Source: Sabellastarte sp. h YS-2021 (taxonomy: Eukaryota; Annelida; Polychaeta; Sabellida; Sabellidae). From it: 64,000 nt of DNA. Under the pieces are notes generated by a model. It was not told where the DNA came from and did not search any database. It was given only the letters and a program-made list of their open reading frames with translations. Both the position numbers and the translations under genes were made by a program. Shown here in pieces: positions 1 to 15,046 of the stretch. The DNA lies in NCBI GenBank assembly GCA_964017235.1, contig OZ024935.1, positions 86,519,052 to 86,583,051 on the forward strand, in the 5' to 3' direction. Numbering within the stretch: the first letter of the stretch is position 1; the number at the start of each line of letters is the position of its first letter.

Positions 1-3000
1 AACCTTCTAAGCACTGTACAATATATCCTACTTGCCTTTCAATTATTGTTAAGTATAGTGAACAATATCTATACTGAGGTCCAGCAATTGACAAAATAAA
101 AGTAACTTCTTAAGAACCCCAGGCAACACATTGAAGCTTCTAAAGTTATTTTAAAAGTGATTCTTGTAAGATTAAAAGTGAATTTTGAACAGTTACTATA
201 GTGGAGTCCTTGAAGGTACATACTAGATCTAAATAAAGACACAGAGCATCCCTTCAAAATAATTCAACTTGCAACAACCAAAGAAATCCAACTATTGATT
301 AAGTTTACGCAATTTTGAAACTGGGGCTGTTAGCAGCAAAATATGGACCAAAATGACCTCTTAAGAGCCCCACAAGAAATGTAGCATATAGCATTGAACT
401 TTTATAATCAGTGAAATATTGTGAGCAATATTTATGTGGACAGCTTTTAATCAACACAATATACCAAAATTAAGATGCTTAGCTCTCAATCTAACTATGT
501 CAAACTGTTTCAATTATTGAACATGTGTGATTGAGTAAGGCAAAAGAGTTTAAAATTTTGCTGCATAAACACATTGGTGTCACAAAGTAAGCAAATCCAA
601 TCATAGACTCATTTTACACAATTTTAATCCTGGAGTTGTGACAGAGAAACATTATACCAACTTAACCTTCTAAGCACTGCACAATATATCCTACTTGCCA
701 TTCAATTATTAGTAAACTATAGTGGACAATATCTATACTGAGGTCTCGCAATCAACAAAATAAAAGTAACTTCTTAAACACCCCAGCCAAAATATTGAAG
801 CTTCTAAAGTTATTTTAAAAGTGATTATTGTCAGATTAAAAGTGAATCTTGAACATTTACTATAGTGGAGTCCTTGAAGTTACATACTAGATCTTAATAA
901 AGACACAAAGCATCAATTCAAAATAGGCCAACTTGGAACAACCAAAGAAATCCAACTATTGATTCAGTTTACGCAATTTTGAACCTGGGGCTGTTACCAG
1001 CAAAATATGGACCAAAATGACTTCTTAAGAGCCCCACAAGAAATGTAACATATAGGCATTGAACTTTTATAATCAGTGAAATATTGTGAGCAATATTTAT
1101 GTGGACAGCTTTTAATCAACACAATATACCAAAATTAAGATACTTAGCTCTCAATCTAACTATGTCAAACTGTTTCAATTATTGAACATGTGTGATTGAG
1201 TAAGGCAAAAGAGTTTAAAATTTTGGTGCATAAACACATTGGTGTCACAAAGTAAGCAAATCCAATCATGGACTCATTTTACACAATTTTTATCCTGGAG
1301 TTGTGACAGAGAAACATTATACCAACTTAACCTTCTAAGCACTGCACAATATATCCTACTTGCCTTTCAATTATTATTAAGTATAGTGAACAATATCTAT
1401 TCTGAGGTCCCGCATTTGACAAAATAAAAGTAACTTCTTAAGAACCCCAGCCAAAACATTGAAGCTTCTAAAGTTATTTTAAAATTGATTCTTGTAAGAT
1501 TAAAAGTGAATCTTGTACAGTTACTATAGTGGAGTCGTTGAAGGTACATACTAGATCTTAATAAAGACACAAAGCATCCCTTCAAAATAGGTCAACTTGG
1601 AACAATCAAAGAAATCCAACTATTGATTCAGTTTACGCAATTTTGAACCTGGTGCTGTTACCATCAAAATATGGACCAAAATGACCTCTTAAGAGCCTCT
1701 CAAGAAATGTAACATATAGGCATTGAACTTTTATAATCAGTGAAATATTGTGAGCAATATTTATGTGGACAGCTTTTAATCAACACAATATACCAAAATT
1801 AAGATGCTTAGCTCTCAATCTAACTATGTCAAACTGTTTCAATTATTGAACATTTGTGACTGAGTAAGTAAGAGTTTAAAATTTTGGTGCATGAACACAT
1901 TGGTGTCACAAAGTAAGCAAACCCAATCATAGACTGATTTTATACAATTTTTATTCTGGCGTTGTGACTGAGAAACATTATACCAAACTTAACCTTCTAA
2001 GCATTGCATAATATATTCTACTTGCCTTTCAATATTAGTAAAGTATAGTGAACAATATCTATACTGAGGTCCGGTATTCGATGAAATAAAAGTAACTTCT
2101 TAAGCACCCCAGCCAAAACATTGAAGCTTCTAAAGTCATTTTAAAAGTGATTTTTGTCAGATTAAAAGTGAATCTTGATGAACAGTTACTAAAGTGGAGT
2201 CCTTGAAGGTACATACTAGATCTAAATAAAGACACAGAGCATCCCTTCAAAATAGGCCGACTTGGAACAAGCAAAGAAATCCGACTATTGACTCAGTTTA
2301 TACAATTTTGAACCTGGGGCTGTTAGGAGTAAAATATGGACCAAAATGACCTCTTAAGATCCCCACAAGAAATGTAACATATATGCATTGAAGTTTTATA
2401 ATCAGTGAAATATTGTGAGCAATATTTATGTAGACAGCTTTTAATCAACACAATATATGAAAATTAAGATACTTACCTCTCAATCTAACTATGTCAAACT
2501 GTTTCAATTATTGAACATTTGTGATTGAGTAAGTAAGAGTTTAAAATTTTGGTGCATAAACACATTGGTGTCACAAAGTAAGCAAACCCAATCATAGACT
2601 GATTTTATACAATTTTTATTCTGGCGTTGTGACAGAGAAACATTATACCAAACTTAAGCTTCTAAGCATTGCATAATATATCCTACTTGCCTTTCAATAT
2701 TAGTAAAGTATTGTGAACAATATCTATACTGAGGTCCCGTAATCGATAAAATAAAAGTAACTTCTTAAGCACCCCAGCCAAAACATTGAAGCTTCTAAAG
2801 TTATTTTAAAAGTGATTTTTGTCAGATTATAAGTGAATCTTGATGAACAGTTACTATAGTGGAGTCCTTGAAGGTACATACTAGATCTAAATAAAGACAC
2901 AGAGCATCCCTTCAAAATAGGTCAACTTGGAACAACCAAAGAAATCCGAATATTGACTCAGTTTATACAATTTTGAACATGGGGATGTTAGGAGCAAAAT

Positions 3001-3802
3001 ATGGACCAAAATAACCTCTTAAGAGCCCCACAAGAAATGTAACATATATGCATTGAACTTTGATAATCAGTGAAATATTGTGAGCAATATTTATGTGGAC
3101 CGCTTCTAATCAACACAATATACCAAAATTAAGATACTTAGCTCTCAATCTACCTATGTCAAACTGTTTCAATTATTGAACATGTGTGATTGAGTAAGTA
3201 AGAGTTTAAAATTTTGGTGCATCAACACATTGGTGTCACAAAGTAAGCAAATCCAATCATAGACTCATTTTATACAATTTTTATCCTGGCATTGTGACAG
3301 AGAAACATTATACCAAACTTAACCTTCTAAGCATTGCACAATATATCCTACTTGCCTAGTCAATTATTAGTAAAGTATAGAGAACAATATCTGCACTGAG
3401 GTCCCGCAATCGACAAAATAAAAGTAACTTCTTAAGCACCCCAGCCAAAACATTGAAGCTTCTAAAGTCATTTTAAAAGTGATTTTTGTCAGATTAAAAG
3501 TGAATCTTGATGAACAGTTACTAAAGTGGAGTCCTTGAAGGTACATACTAGATCTAAATAAAGACACAGAGCATCCCTTCAAAATAGGCCGACTTGGAAC
3601 AGGCAAAGAAATCCGACTATTGACTCAGTTTATACAATTTTGAACCTGTGTCTGTTAGGAGTAAAATATGGACCAAAATGACCTCTTAAGAGCCCCACAA
3701 GAAATGTAACATATATGCATTGAACTTTTATAATCAGCGAAATATTGTGAGCAATATTTATGTGGACAGCTTTTAATCAACACAATATACCAAAATTAAG
3801 AT
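1..3802. repeat. 4,655-bp seven-monomer HOR, copy 1 (left part outside the window)
   Basis: Monomers at 74, 738, 1402, 2064, 2729 and 3396 match those at 4729, 5393, 6057, 6719, 7384 and 8051 with a constant offset of 4655. By eye I found only three substitutions (in CTGGC/CTTGC near 2010, AAGCTTC/AAGCTGC near 2660, and TTATACAA/TCATACAA near 3629). M1-M3 and M7 belong to an older subfamily that reads CTTGAACAG (or a variant) where others read CTTGATGAACAG, and AAGGCAAAAGAG where others read AAGTAAGAG. M4-M6 are of the main type. The match ends at 3802/8457, where GATGCTT becomes GATACTT. Confidence 0.92.
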
Positions 3803-6800
3803 GCTTAGCTCTCAATCTAACTATGTCAAACTGTTTCAATTATTGAACATGTGTGATTAAGTAAGGCAAAAGAGTTTAAAATTTTGGTGCATAAACACAT
3901 TGGTGTCATAAAGTAAGCAAATCCAATCGTAGACTCATTTTACACAATTTTTATCCTGGAGTTGTGACAGAGAGACATTATACCAACTTAACCTTCTAAG
4001 CACTGCACAATATATCCTACTTGCCTCTCAATTATTGGTAAAATATAGTGGACAATATCTATACTGAGGTCTCGCAATAAACAAAATAAAAGTAACTTCT
4101 TAAGCACCACTGCCAAAATATTGAAGCTTCTAAAGTTATTTTAAAAGTGATGATTGTCAGATTAAAAGTGAATCTTGAACAGTTACTATAGTGGAGTCCT
4201 GGAAGGTACATAATAGATCTTAATAAAGACACAGAGCATCAATTCAAAATAGGTCAACTTGGAACAGCCAAAGAAATCCAAGTATTGACTCAGTTGATGC
4301 AATTTTGGATCTGGGGCTGTTAGAGGCAAAATATGGACCAAAATGACCTTTTAAGAGCCCTACAAGAAATGTAACATATAGGCATTAAACTTTTATAATC
4401 AGTGAAATATTGTGAGCAATATTTATGTGGACAGATTTTAATCAACACAATATACCAAAATTAAGATGCTTAGCTCTCAATCTAACTATGTAAAACTGTT
4501 TCAATTATTGAACATGTGTGATTGAGTAAGGCAAAAGAGTTTAAAATTTTGGTGCATAAACACATTGGTGTCACAAAGAAAGCAAATCCAATCATAGACT
4601 CATTTCACACAATTTTTGTCCTGGAGTTGTGACAGAGAAACATTATACCAAACTTAACCTTCTAAGCACTGTACAATATATCCTACTTGCCTTTCAATTA
4701 TTGTTAAGTATAGTGAACAATATCTATACTGAGGTCCAGCAATTGACAAAATAAAAGTAACTTCTTAAGAACCCCAGGCAACACATTGAAGCTTCTAAAG
4801 TTATTTTAAAAGTGATTCTTGTAAGATTAAAAGTGAATTTTGAACAGTTACTATAGTGGAGTCCTTGAAGGTACATACTAGATCTAAATAAAGACACAGA
4901 GCATCCCTTCAAAATAATTCAACTTGCAACAACCAAAGAAATCCAACTATTGATTAAGTTTACGCAATTTTGAAACTGGGGCTGTTAGCAGCAAAATATG
5001 GACCAAAATGACCTCTTAAGAGCCCCACAAGAAATGTAGCATATAGCATTGAACTTTTATAATCAGTGAAATATTGTGAGCAATATTTATGTGGACAGCT
5101 TTTAATCAACACAATATACCAAAATTAAGATGCTTAGCTCTCAATCTAACTATGTCAAACTGTTTCAATTATTGAACATGTGTGATTGAGTAAGGCAAAA
5201 GAGTTTAAAATTTTGCTGCATAAACACATTGGTGTCACAAAGTAAGCAAATCCAATCATAGACTCATTTTACACAATTTTAATCCTGGAGTTGTGACAGA
5301 GAAACATTATACCAACTTAACCTTCTAAGCACTGCACAATATATCCTACTTGCCATTCAATTATTAGTAAACTATAGTGGACAATATCTATACTGAGGTC
5401 TCGCAATCAACAAAATAAAAGTAACTTCTTAAACACCCCAGCCAAAATATTGAAGCTTCTAAAGTTATTTTAAAAGTGATTATTGTCAGATTAAAAGTGA
5501 ATCTTGAACATTTACTATAGTGGAGTCCTTGAAGTTACATACTAGATCTTAATAAAGACACAAAGCATCAATTCAAAATAGGCCAACTTGGAACAACCAA
5601 AGAAATCCAACTATTGATTCAGTTTACGCAATTTTGAACCTGGGGCTGTTACCAGCAAAATATGGACCAAAATGACTTCTTAAGAGCCCCACAAGAAATG
5701 TAACATATAGGCATTGAACTTTTATAATCAGTGAAATATTGTGAGCAATATTTATGTGGACAGCTTTTAATCAACACAATATACCAAAATTAAGATACTT
5801 AGCTCTCAATCTAACTATGTCAAACTGTTTCAATTATTGAACATGTGTGATTGAGTAAGGCAAAAGAGTTTAAAATTTTGGTGCATAAACACATTGGTGT
5901 CACAAAGTAAGCAAATCCAATCATGGACTCATTTTACACAATTTTTATCCTGGAGTTGTGACAGAGAAACATTATACCAACTTAACCTTCTAAGCACTGC
6001 ACAATATATCCTACTTGCCTTTCAATTATTATTAAGTATAGTGAACAATATCTATTCTGAGGTCCCGCATTTGACAAAATAAAAGTAACTTCTTAAGAAC
6101 CCCAGCCAAAACATTGAAGCTTCTAAAGTTATTTTAAAATTGATTCTTGTAAGATTAAAAGTGAATCTTGTACAGTTACTATAGTGGAGTCGTTGAAGGT
6201 ACATACTAGATCTTAATAAAGACACAAAGCATCCCTTCAAAATAGGTCAACTTGGAACAATCAAAGAAATCCAACTATTGATTCAGTTTACGCAATTTTG
6301 AACCTGGTGCTGTTACCATCAAAATATGGACCAAAATGACCTCTTAAGAGCCTCTCAAGAAATGTAACATATAGGCATTGAACTTTTATAATCAGTGAAA
6401 TATTGTGAGCAATATTTATGTGGACAGCTTTTAATCAACACAATATACCAAAATTAAGATGCTTAGCTCTCAATCTAACTATGTCAAACTGTTTCAATTA
6501 TTGAACATTTGTGACTGAGTAAGTAAGAGTTTAAAATTTTGGTGCATGAACACATTGGTGTCACAAAGTAAGCAAACCCAATCATAGACTGATTTTATAC
6601 AATTTTTATTCTTGCGTTGTGACTGAGAAACATTATACCAAACTTAACCTTCTAAGCATTGCATAATATATTCTACTTGCCTTTCAATATTAGTAAAGTA
6701 TAGTGAACAATATCTATACTGAGGTCCGGTATTCGATGAAATAAAAGTAACTTCTTAAGCACCCCAGCCAAAACATTGAAGCTTCTAAAGTCATTTTAAA

Positions 6801-8457
6801 AGTGATTTTTGTCAGATTAAAAGTGAATCTTGATGAACAGTTACTAAAGTGGAGTCCTTGAAGGTACATACTAGATCTAAATAAAGACACAGAGCATCCC
6901 TTCAAAATAGGCCGACTTGGAACAAGCAAAGAAATCCGACTATTGACTCAGTTTATACAATTTTGAACCTGGGGCTGTTAGGAGTAAAATATGGACCAAA
7001 ATGACCTCTTAAGATCCCCACAAGAAATGTAACATATATGCATTGAAGTTTTATAATCAGTGAAATATTGTGAGCAATATTTATGTAGACAGCTTTTAAT
7101 CAACACAATATATGAAAATTAAGATACTTACCTCTCAATCTAACTATGTCAAACTGTTTCAATTATTGAACATTTGTGATTGAGTAAGTAAGAGTTTAAA
7201 ATTTTGGTGCATAAACACATTGGTGTCACAAAGTAAGCAAACCCAATCATAGACTGATTTTATACAATTTTTATTCTGGCGTTGTGACAGAGAAACATTA
7301 TACCAAACTTAAGCTGCTAAGCATTGCATAATATATCCTACTTGCCTTTCAATATTAGTAAAGTATTGTGAACAATATCTATACTGAGGTCCCGTAATCG
7401 ATAAAATAAAAGTAACTTCTTAAGCACCCCAGCCAAAACATTGAAGCTTCTAAAGTTATTTTAAAAGTGATTTTTGTCAGATTATAAGTGAATCTTGATG
7501 AACAGTTACTATAGTGGAGTCCTTGAAGGTACATACTAGATCTAAATAAAGACACAGAGCATCCCTTCAAAATAGGTCAACTTGGAACAACCAAAGAAAT
7601 CCGAATATTGACTCAGTTTATACAATTTTGAACATGGGGATGTTAGGAGCAAAATATGGACCAAAATAACCTCTTAAGAGCCCCACAAGAAATGTAACAT
7701 ATATGCATTGAACTTTGATAATCAGTGAAATATTGTGAGCAATATTTATGTGGACCGCTTCTAATCAACACAATATACCAAAATTAAGATACTTAGCTCT
7801 CAATCTACCTATGTCAAACTGTTTCAATTATTGAACATGTGTGATTGAGTAAGTAAGAGTTTAAAATTTTGGTGCATCAACACATTGGTGTCACAAAGTA
7901 AGCAAATCCAATCATAGACTCATTTTATACAATTTTTATCCTGGCATTGTGACAGAGAAACATTATACCAAACTTAACCTTCTAAGCATTGCACAATATA
8001 TCCTACTTGCCTAGTCAATTATTAGTAAAGTATAGAGAACAATATCTGCACTGAGGTCCCGCAATCGACAAAATAAAAGTAACTTCTTAAGCACCCCAGC
8101 CAAAACATTGAAGCTTCTAAAGTCATTTTAAAAGTGATTTTTGTCAGATTAAAAGTGAATCTTGATGAACAGTTACTAAAGTGGAGTCCTTGAAGGTACA
8201 TACTAGATCTAAATAAAGACACAGAGCATCCCTTCAAAATAGGCCGACTTGGAACAGGCAAAGAAATCCGACTATTGACTCAGTTCATACAATTTTGAAC
8301 CTGTGTCTGTTAGGAGTAAAATATGGACCAAAATGACCTCTTAAGAGCCCCACAAGAAATGTAACATATATGCATTGAACTTTTATAATCAGCGAAATAT
8401 TGTGAGCAATATTTATGTGGACAGCTTTTAATCAACACAATATACCAAAATTAAGAT
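3803..8457. repeat. 4,655-bp seven-monomer HOR, copy 2 (complete)
   Basis: This is the second tandem copy, with monomers at 4064, 4729, 5393, 6057, 6719, 7384 and 8051. It mixes four monomers of the older ~664-bp subfamily (4064, 4729, 5393, 6057) with three of the main type. The near-identity to copy 1 points to a recent unequal exchange. Because the left end of copy 1 is outside the window, the exact copy junction is set only by the right-hand end of the match. Confidence 0.9.
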
Positions 8458-11387
8458 ACTTAGCTCTCAATCTAACTATGTCAAACTGTTTCAATTATTG
8501 AACATGTGTGATTGAGTAAGCAAGAGTTTAAAATTTTGGTGCATAAACACATTGGTGTCACAAAGTAAGCAAATCCAATCATAGACTCATTTTATACAAC
8601 TTTTATCCTGGTGTTGTGACAGAGAAACATTATACCAAACTTAACCTTCTAAGCATTGCACAATATATCCTACTTGCCTGTCAATTATTAGTAAAGTATA
8701 GTAAACAATATCTATACTGAGGTCCCGCAATCGACAAAATGAAAGTAACTTCTTAAGCACCCCAGCCAAAACATTGAAGCTTCTAAAGTTATTTTAAAAG
8801 TGATTTTTGTCAGATTATAAGTGAATCTTGATGAACAGTCAGTATAGTGGAGTCCTTGAAGGTACATACTAGATCTAAATAAAGACACAGAGCATCCCGT
8901 CAAAATAGGTCAACTTGGAACAACCAAAGAAATCCAACTATTGACTCAGTTTATACTATTTTGAACCTGGGGCTGTTAGAAGTAAAATATGGACCAAAAT
9001 GACCTCTTAAGAGCCCCACAAGAAATGTAACATATATGGATTGAACTTTGATAATCAGTAAAATATTGTGAGCAATATTTATGTGGACAGCTTTTAATCA
9101 ACACAATATACCAAAATTAAGATACTTAGCTCTCAATCTACCTATGTCAAACTGTTTCAATTATTGAACATTTGTGATTGAGTAAAGTAAGAGTTTAAAA
9201 TTTTAGTGCATAAACACATTGGTGTCACAAAGTAAGCAAATCCAATCATAGACTCATTTTATACAATTTTTATCCTGGCGTTGTGACAGAGAAACATTAT
9301 ACCAAACTTAACCTTCTAAGCATTGCACAATATATCCTACTTGCCTGTCAATTATTAGTAAAGTATAGTAAACAATATCTATACTGAGGTCTCGCAATCG
9401 ACAAAATGAAACTAACTTCTTAAGCACCCCAGCCAAAACATTGAATCTTCTAAAGTTATTTTAAAAGTGATTTTTGTCAGATTATAAGTGAATCTTGATG
9501 AACAGTTACTATAGTTTAGTCCTTGAAGGTACATACTAGATCTAAATAAAGACACAGAGCATCCCTTCAAAATAGGTCAACTTGGAACAACCAAAGAAAT
9601 CCGAATATTGACTCAGTTTATACAATTTTGAACATGGGGATGTTAGGAGCAAAATATGGACCAAAATAACCTCTTAAGAGCCCCACAAGAAATGTAACAT
9701 ATATGGATTGAACTTTGATAATCAGTGAAATATTGTGAGCAATATTTATGTGGACAGCTTTTAATCAACACAATATACCAAAATTAAGATACTTAGCTCT
9801 CAATCTACCTATGTCAAACTGTTTCAATTATTGAACATTTGTGATTGAGTAAAGTAAGAGTTTAAAATTTTAGTGCATAAACACATTGGTGTCACAAAGT
9901 AAGGAAATCCAATCAAAGACTCATTTTAGACAATTTTTATCCTGGCGTTGTGACAGAGAAACATTATACCAAACTTAACCTTCTAAGCATTGCACAATAT
10001 ATCCTACTTGCCTAGTCAATTATTAGTAAAGTATAGAGAACAATATCTATACTGAGGTCCCGCAATTGACAAAATAAAAGTAACTTCTTAAGCACCCCAG
10101 CCAAAACATTGAAGCTTCTAAAGTTATTTTAAAAGTGATTTTTGTCAGATTATAAGTGAATCTTGATGAACAGTTACTATAGTTTAGTCCTTGAAGGTAC
10201 ATACTAGATCTAAATAAAGACACAGAGCATCCCTTCAAAATAGGTCAACTTGGAACAACCAAAGAAATCCAACTATTCACTCAGTTCATACAATTTTGAA
10301 CCTAGGGCTGTTAGGAGCAAAATATGGACCAAAATGACCTCTTAAGAGCCCCACAAGAAATGTAACATATATGGATTGAACTTTGATAATCAGTGAAATA
10401 TTGTGAGCAATATTTATGTGGACAGCTTTTAATCAACACAATATACCAAAATTAAGATACTTAGCTCTCAATCTACCTATGTCAAACTGTTTCAATTATT
10501 GAACATTTGTGATTGAGTAAAGTAAGAGTTTAAAATTTTAGTGCATAAACACATTGGTGTCACAAAGTAAGCAAATCCAATCAAAGACTCATTTTAGACA
10601 ATTTTTATCCTGGCGTTGTGACAGAGAAACATTATACCAAACTTAACCTTCTAAGCATTGCACAATATATCCTACTTGCCTAGTCAATTATTAGTAAAGT
10701 ATAGAGAACAATATCTATACTGAGGTCCCGCAATTGACAAAATAAAAGTAACTTCTTAAGCACCCCAGCCAAAACATTGAAGCTTCTAAAGTTATTTTAA
10801 AAGTGATTTTTGTCAGATTATAAGTGAATCTTGATGAACAGTTACTATAGTTTAGTCCTTGAAGGTACATACTAGATCTAAATAAAGACACAGAGCATCC
10901 CTTCAAAATAGGTCAACTTGGAACAACCAAAGAAATCCAACTATTCACTCAGTTCATACAATTTTGAACCTAGGGCTGTTAGGAGCAAAATATGGACCAA
11001 AATGACCTCTTAAGAGCCCCACAAGAAATGTAACATATATGCATTGAAGTTTTATAATCAGTGAAATATTGTGAGCAATATTTATGTGGACAGCTTTTAA
11101 TCAACACAATATACCAAAATTAAGATACTTAGCTCTCAATCTACCTATGTCAAACTGTTTCAATTATTGAACATTTGTGATTGAGTAAAGTAAGAGTTTA
11201 AAATTTTAGTGCATAAACACATTGGTGTCACAAAGTAAGCAAATCCAATCAAAGACTCATTTTAGACAATTTTTATCATGGCGTTGTGACAGAGAAACAT
11301 TATACCAAACTTAACCTTCTAAGCATTGCACAATATATCCTACTTGCCTAGTCAATTATTAGTAAAGTATAGAGAACAATATCTATA
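8458..11387. repeat. Main-type monomers without HOR order, including a one-monomer duplication
   Basis: Units begin at 8717, 9384, 10052 and 10720 (spacing 667-668). They read GAGTAAAGTAAGAG and ATTATAAGTG. The unit at 10720 repeats the one at 10052 with an offset of 668, up to 10373/11041, where ATGGATTGAAC becomes ATGCATTGAAG. The ATTCACTCAGTTCATAC variant is shared by only this pair. From 8458 to 9383 the sequence is ordinary monomer with no special structure. Confidence 0.85.
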
Positions 11388-14300
11388 CTGAGGTCCCGCA
11401 ATCGACAAAATAAAAGTAACTTCTTAAGCACCCCAGCCAAAACATTGAAGCTTCTAAAGTCATTTTAAAAGTGATTTTTGTCAGATTATAAGTGAATCTT
11501 GATGAACAGTTACTAAAGTGGAGTCCTTGAAGGTACATACTAGATCTAAATAAAGACACAGAGCATACCTTCAAAATAGGTCAACTTGGAACAACCAAAG
11601 AAATCCGACTATTGACTCAGTTTATACAATTTTGAACCTGGGTCTGTTAGGAGCAAAATATGGACCAAAATGACCTCTTAAGAGCCCCACAAGAAATGCA
11701 ACATATATGCATTGAACTTTTGTAATCAGTGAAATATTGTGAGCAATATTTATGTGGACAGCTTTTAATCAACACAATATACCAAAATTAAGATACTTAG
11801 CTCTCAATCTAACTATGTCAAACTGTTTCAATTATTGAACATTTGTGATTGAGTAAGTGAGAGTTAAAAATTTTGGTGCATGAACACATTGGTGTCACAA
11901 CGTATGCAAACCCAATCATAGACTGATTTTATACAATTTTTATTGTGGCGTTGTGACACAGAAACATTATACCAAACTTAACCTTCTAAGCATTGCACAA
12001 TATATCCTACTTGCCTGTCAATTATTAGTAAAGTATAGAGAACAATATCTACACTGAGGTCCCGCAATCGAGAAAAAAATAAAGGAACTTCTTAAGCACC
12101 CCAGCAAAACATTGAAGCTTCTAAAGTCATTTTAAAAGTGATTTTTATCAGATTAAAAGTGAATCTTGATGAACAGTTACTAAAGTGGAGTCCTTGAAGG
12201 TACATACTAGATTTAAATAAAGACACAGAGCATCCCTTCAAAATAGGCCGACTTGGAACAGGCAAAGAAATCCGACTATTGACTCAGTTTATACAATTTT
12301 GAACCTGGGGCTGTTAGAAGTAAAATATGGACCAAAATAACCTCTTAAGAGCCCCACAAGAAATGTAACATATATGCATTGAAATTTTATAATCAGTGAA
12401 ATATTATGAGCAATATTTATGTGGACAGCTTTTAATTAACACAATATACCAAAATTAAGATACTTGGCTCTCAATCTAACTATATCAAACTGTTTCAATT
12501 ATTGAACATTTGTGATTGAGTAAGTAAGAGTTTAAAATTTTAGTGCATAAACACATTTGTGTCACAAAGTAAGCAAATCCAAACATAGACTCATTTTATA
12601 CAATTTTTATCCTGGTGTTGTGACAGAGAAACATTATACCAAACTTAACCTTCTAAGCATTGCACAATATATCCCACTTGCCTAGTCAATTATTAGTAAA
12701 GTATAGAGAACAATATCTATACTGAGGTCCCGCAATTGATAAAAAAAAGTAGCTTCTTAAGCACCCCAGCCAAAACATTAAAGCTTCTAAATTCATTTTA
12801 AAAGTGATTTTTGTCAGATTAAAAGTGAATCTTGATGAATAGTTACTAAAGTGGAGTCCTTGAAGGTACATACTAGATCTAAATAAAGACACAGAGCATC
12901 CCTTCAAAATAGGTCACCTTGGAACAACCAAAGAAATCCGACTATTGACTCAGTTTATACAATTTTGAACCTGGGGCTGTTAGGAGCAAAATATGGACCA
13001 AAATGACCTCTTAAGAGCCCCACAAGAAATGTAGCATATATGCATTGAACTTTTATAATCAGTGAAATATTGTGAGCAATATTTATGTGGACAGCTTTTA
13101 ATCAACACAATATACCAAAATTAAGATACTTAGCTCTCAATCTAACTATGTCAAACTGTTTCAATTATTGAACATGTGTGATTGAGTAAGCAAGAGTTTA
13201 AAGTTTTGGTGCATAAACAGATTGGTGTCACAAAGTAAGCAAATCCAATCATAGACTCATTTTATACAACTTTTATCCTGGCGTTGTGACAGAGAAACAT
13301 TATACCAAACTTAACCTTCTAAGCATTGCACAATATATCCTACTTGCCTGTCAATTATTAGTAAAGTATAGAGAACAATATCTACACTGAGGTCCCGCAA
13401 TCGACAAAAAAAAAGTAACTTCTTAAGCACCCCAGCAAAACATTGAAGCTTCTAAAGTCATTTTAAAAGTGATTTTTATCAGATTAAAAGTGAATCTTGA
13501 TGAACAGTTACTAAAGTGGAGTCCTTGAAGGTACATACTAGATTTAAATAAAGACACAGAGCATCCCTTCAAAATAGGCCGACTTGGAACAGGCAAAGAA
13601 ATCCGACTATTGACACAGTTTATACAATTTTGAACCTGGGGCTGTTAGAAGTAAAATATGGACCAAAATAACCTCTTAAGAGCCCCACAAGAAATGTAAC
13701 ATATATGCATTGAACTTTTATAATCAGTGAAATATTATGAGCAATATTTATGTGGACAGCTTTTAATCAACACAATATACCAAAATTAAGATACTTGGCT
13801 CTCAATCTAACTATATCAAACTGTTTCAATTATTGAACATTTGTGATTGAGTAAGTAAGAGTTTAAAATTTTAGTGCATAAACACATTTGTGTCACAAAG
13901 TAAGCAAATCTAATCATAGACTCATTTTATACAATTTTTATCCTGGTGTTGTGACAGAGAAACATTATACCAAACTTAACCTTCTAAGCATTGCACAATA
14001 TATCCTACTTGCCTAGTCAATTATTAGTAAAGTATAGAGAACAATATCTATACTGAGGTCCCGCAATTGATAAAAAAAAGTAGCTTCTTAAGCACCCCAG
14101 CCAAAACATTAAAGCTTCTAAATTCATTTTAAAAGTGATTTTTGTCAGATTAAAAGTGAATCTTGATGAATAGTTACTAAAGTGGAGTCCTTGAAGGTAC
14201 ATACTAGATCTAAATAAAGACACAGAGCATCCCTTCAAAATAGGTCACCTTGGAACAACCAAAGAAATCCGACTATTGACTCAGTTTATACAATTTTGAA

Positions 14301-15046
14301 CCTGGGGCTGTTAGGAGCAAAATATGGACCAAAATGACCTCTTAAGAGCCCCACAAGAAATGTAGCATATATGCATTGAACTTTTATAATCAGCGAAATA
14401 TTGTGAGCAATATTTATGTGGACAGCTTTTAATCAACACAATATACCAAAATTAAGATACTTAGTTCTCAATCTAACTATGTCAAACTGTTTCAATTATT
14501 GAACATGTGTGATTGAGTAAGCAAGAGTTTAAAGTTTTGGTGCATAAACAGATTGGTGTCACAAAGTAAGCAAATCCAATCATAGACTCATTTTATACAA
14601 CTTTTATCCTGGCGTTGTGACAGAGAAACATTATACCAAACTTAACCTTCTAAGCATTGCACAATATATCCTACTTGCCCTTCAATTATTACTAAAGTAG
14701 AGTAAACAATATCTATACTGAGGTCCTGCAATCGACAAAATAAAAGTAACTTCTTAAGCACCCCAGCCAAAATATTGAAGTTTCTAAAGTTATTTTAAAA
14801 GTGATTTTTGTCAGATTATAAGTGAATCTTGATGAACAGTTACTATAGTGGAGTCCTTGAAGGTACATACTAGATCTAAATAAAGACACAGAGCATCCGT
14901 TCAAAATAGGCCGACTTGGAACAGGCAAAGAAATCTGATTATTGACTCAGTTTATACAATTTTGAACCTGGGGCTGTTAGCAGCAAAATATGGACCAAAA
15001 TGACCTCTTAAGAGCCCCACAAGAAATGTAACATATATGCATTGAA
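11388..15046. repeat. ~5.33-kb eight-monomer repeat, copy 1 (matching part)
   Basis: Units at 11388, 12054, 12722, 13387, 14053 and 14718 match units at 16721, 17387, 18053, 18719, 19388 and 20053 with offsets of 5331-5335. The drift comes from A-tract length changes. Shared odd variants include GAGCATACC at the first unit, AGATTTAAAT in the second and fourth, and TTATTACTAAAGTAGAG before the last. The match ends where GCATTGAAG (15047) faces GCATTGAAC (20382). A weaker match also extends left into the units at 10052 and 10720. Confidence 0.88.
12054..14717. repeat. A-tract dimer HOR (X-Y) x 2, first site
   Basis: X units (12054, 13387) read CAGCAAAACATTG with one C missing, TTTTTATCAG and AGATTTAAAT. 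Y units (12722, 14053) read TTGATAAAAAAAAGTAGC, ACATTAAAGC and AAATTCATTT. The X-Y pair repeats at 1331-1333 bp. In these units the usual ACAAAATAAAAG is changed, usually to one uninterrupted run of 8-9 A. The unit at 12054 instead reads CGAGAAAAAAATAAAGG. Confidence 0.88.

Noticed and set aside
1239-1427. 62-codon plus-strand open frame, repeated at 5894-6082
   Set aside because: It begins at TTG within TTGGTGTCAC. It is open only in this one monomer type and is duplicated because the 4,655-bp HOR is.
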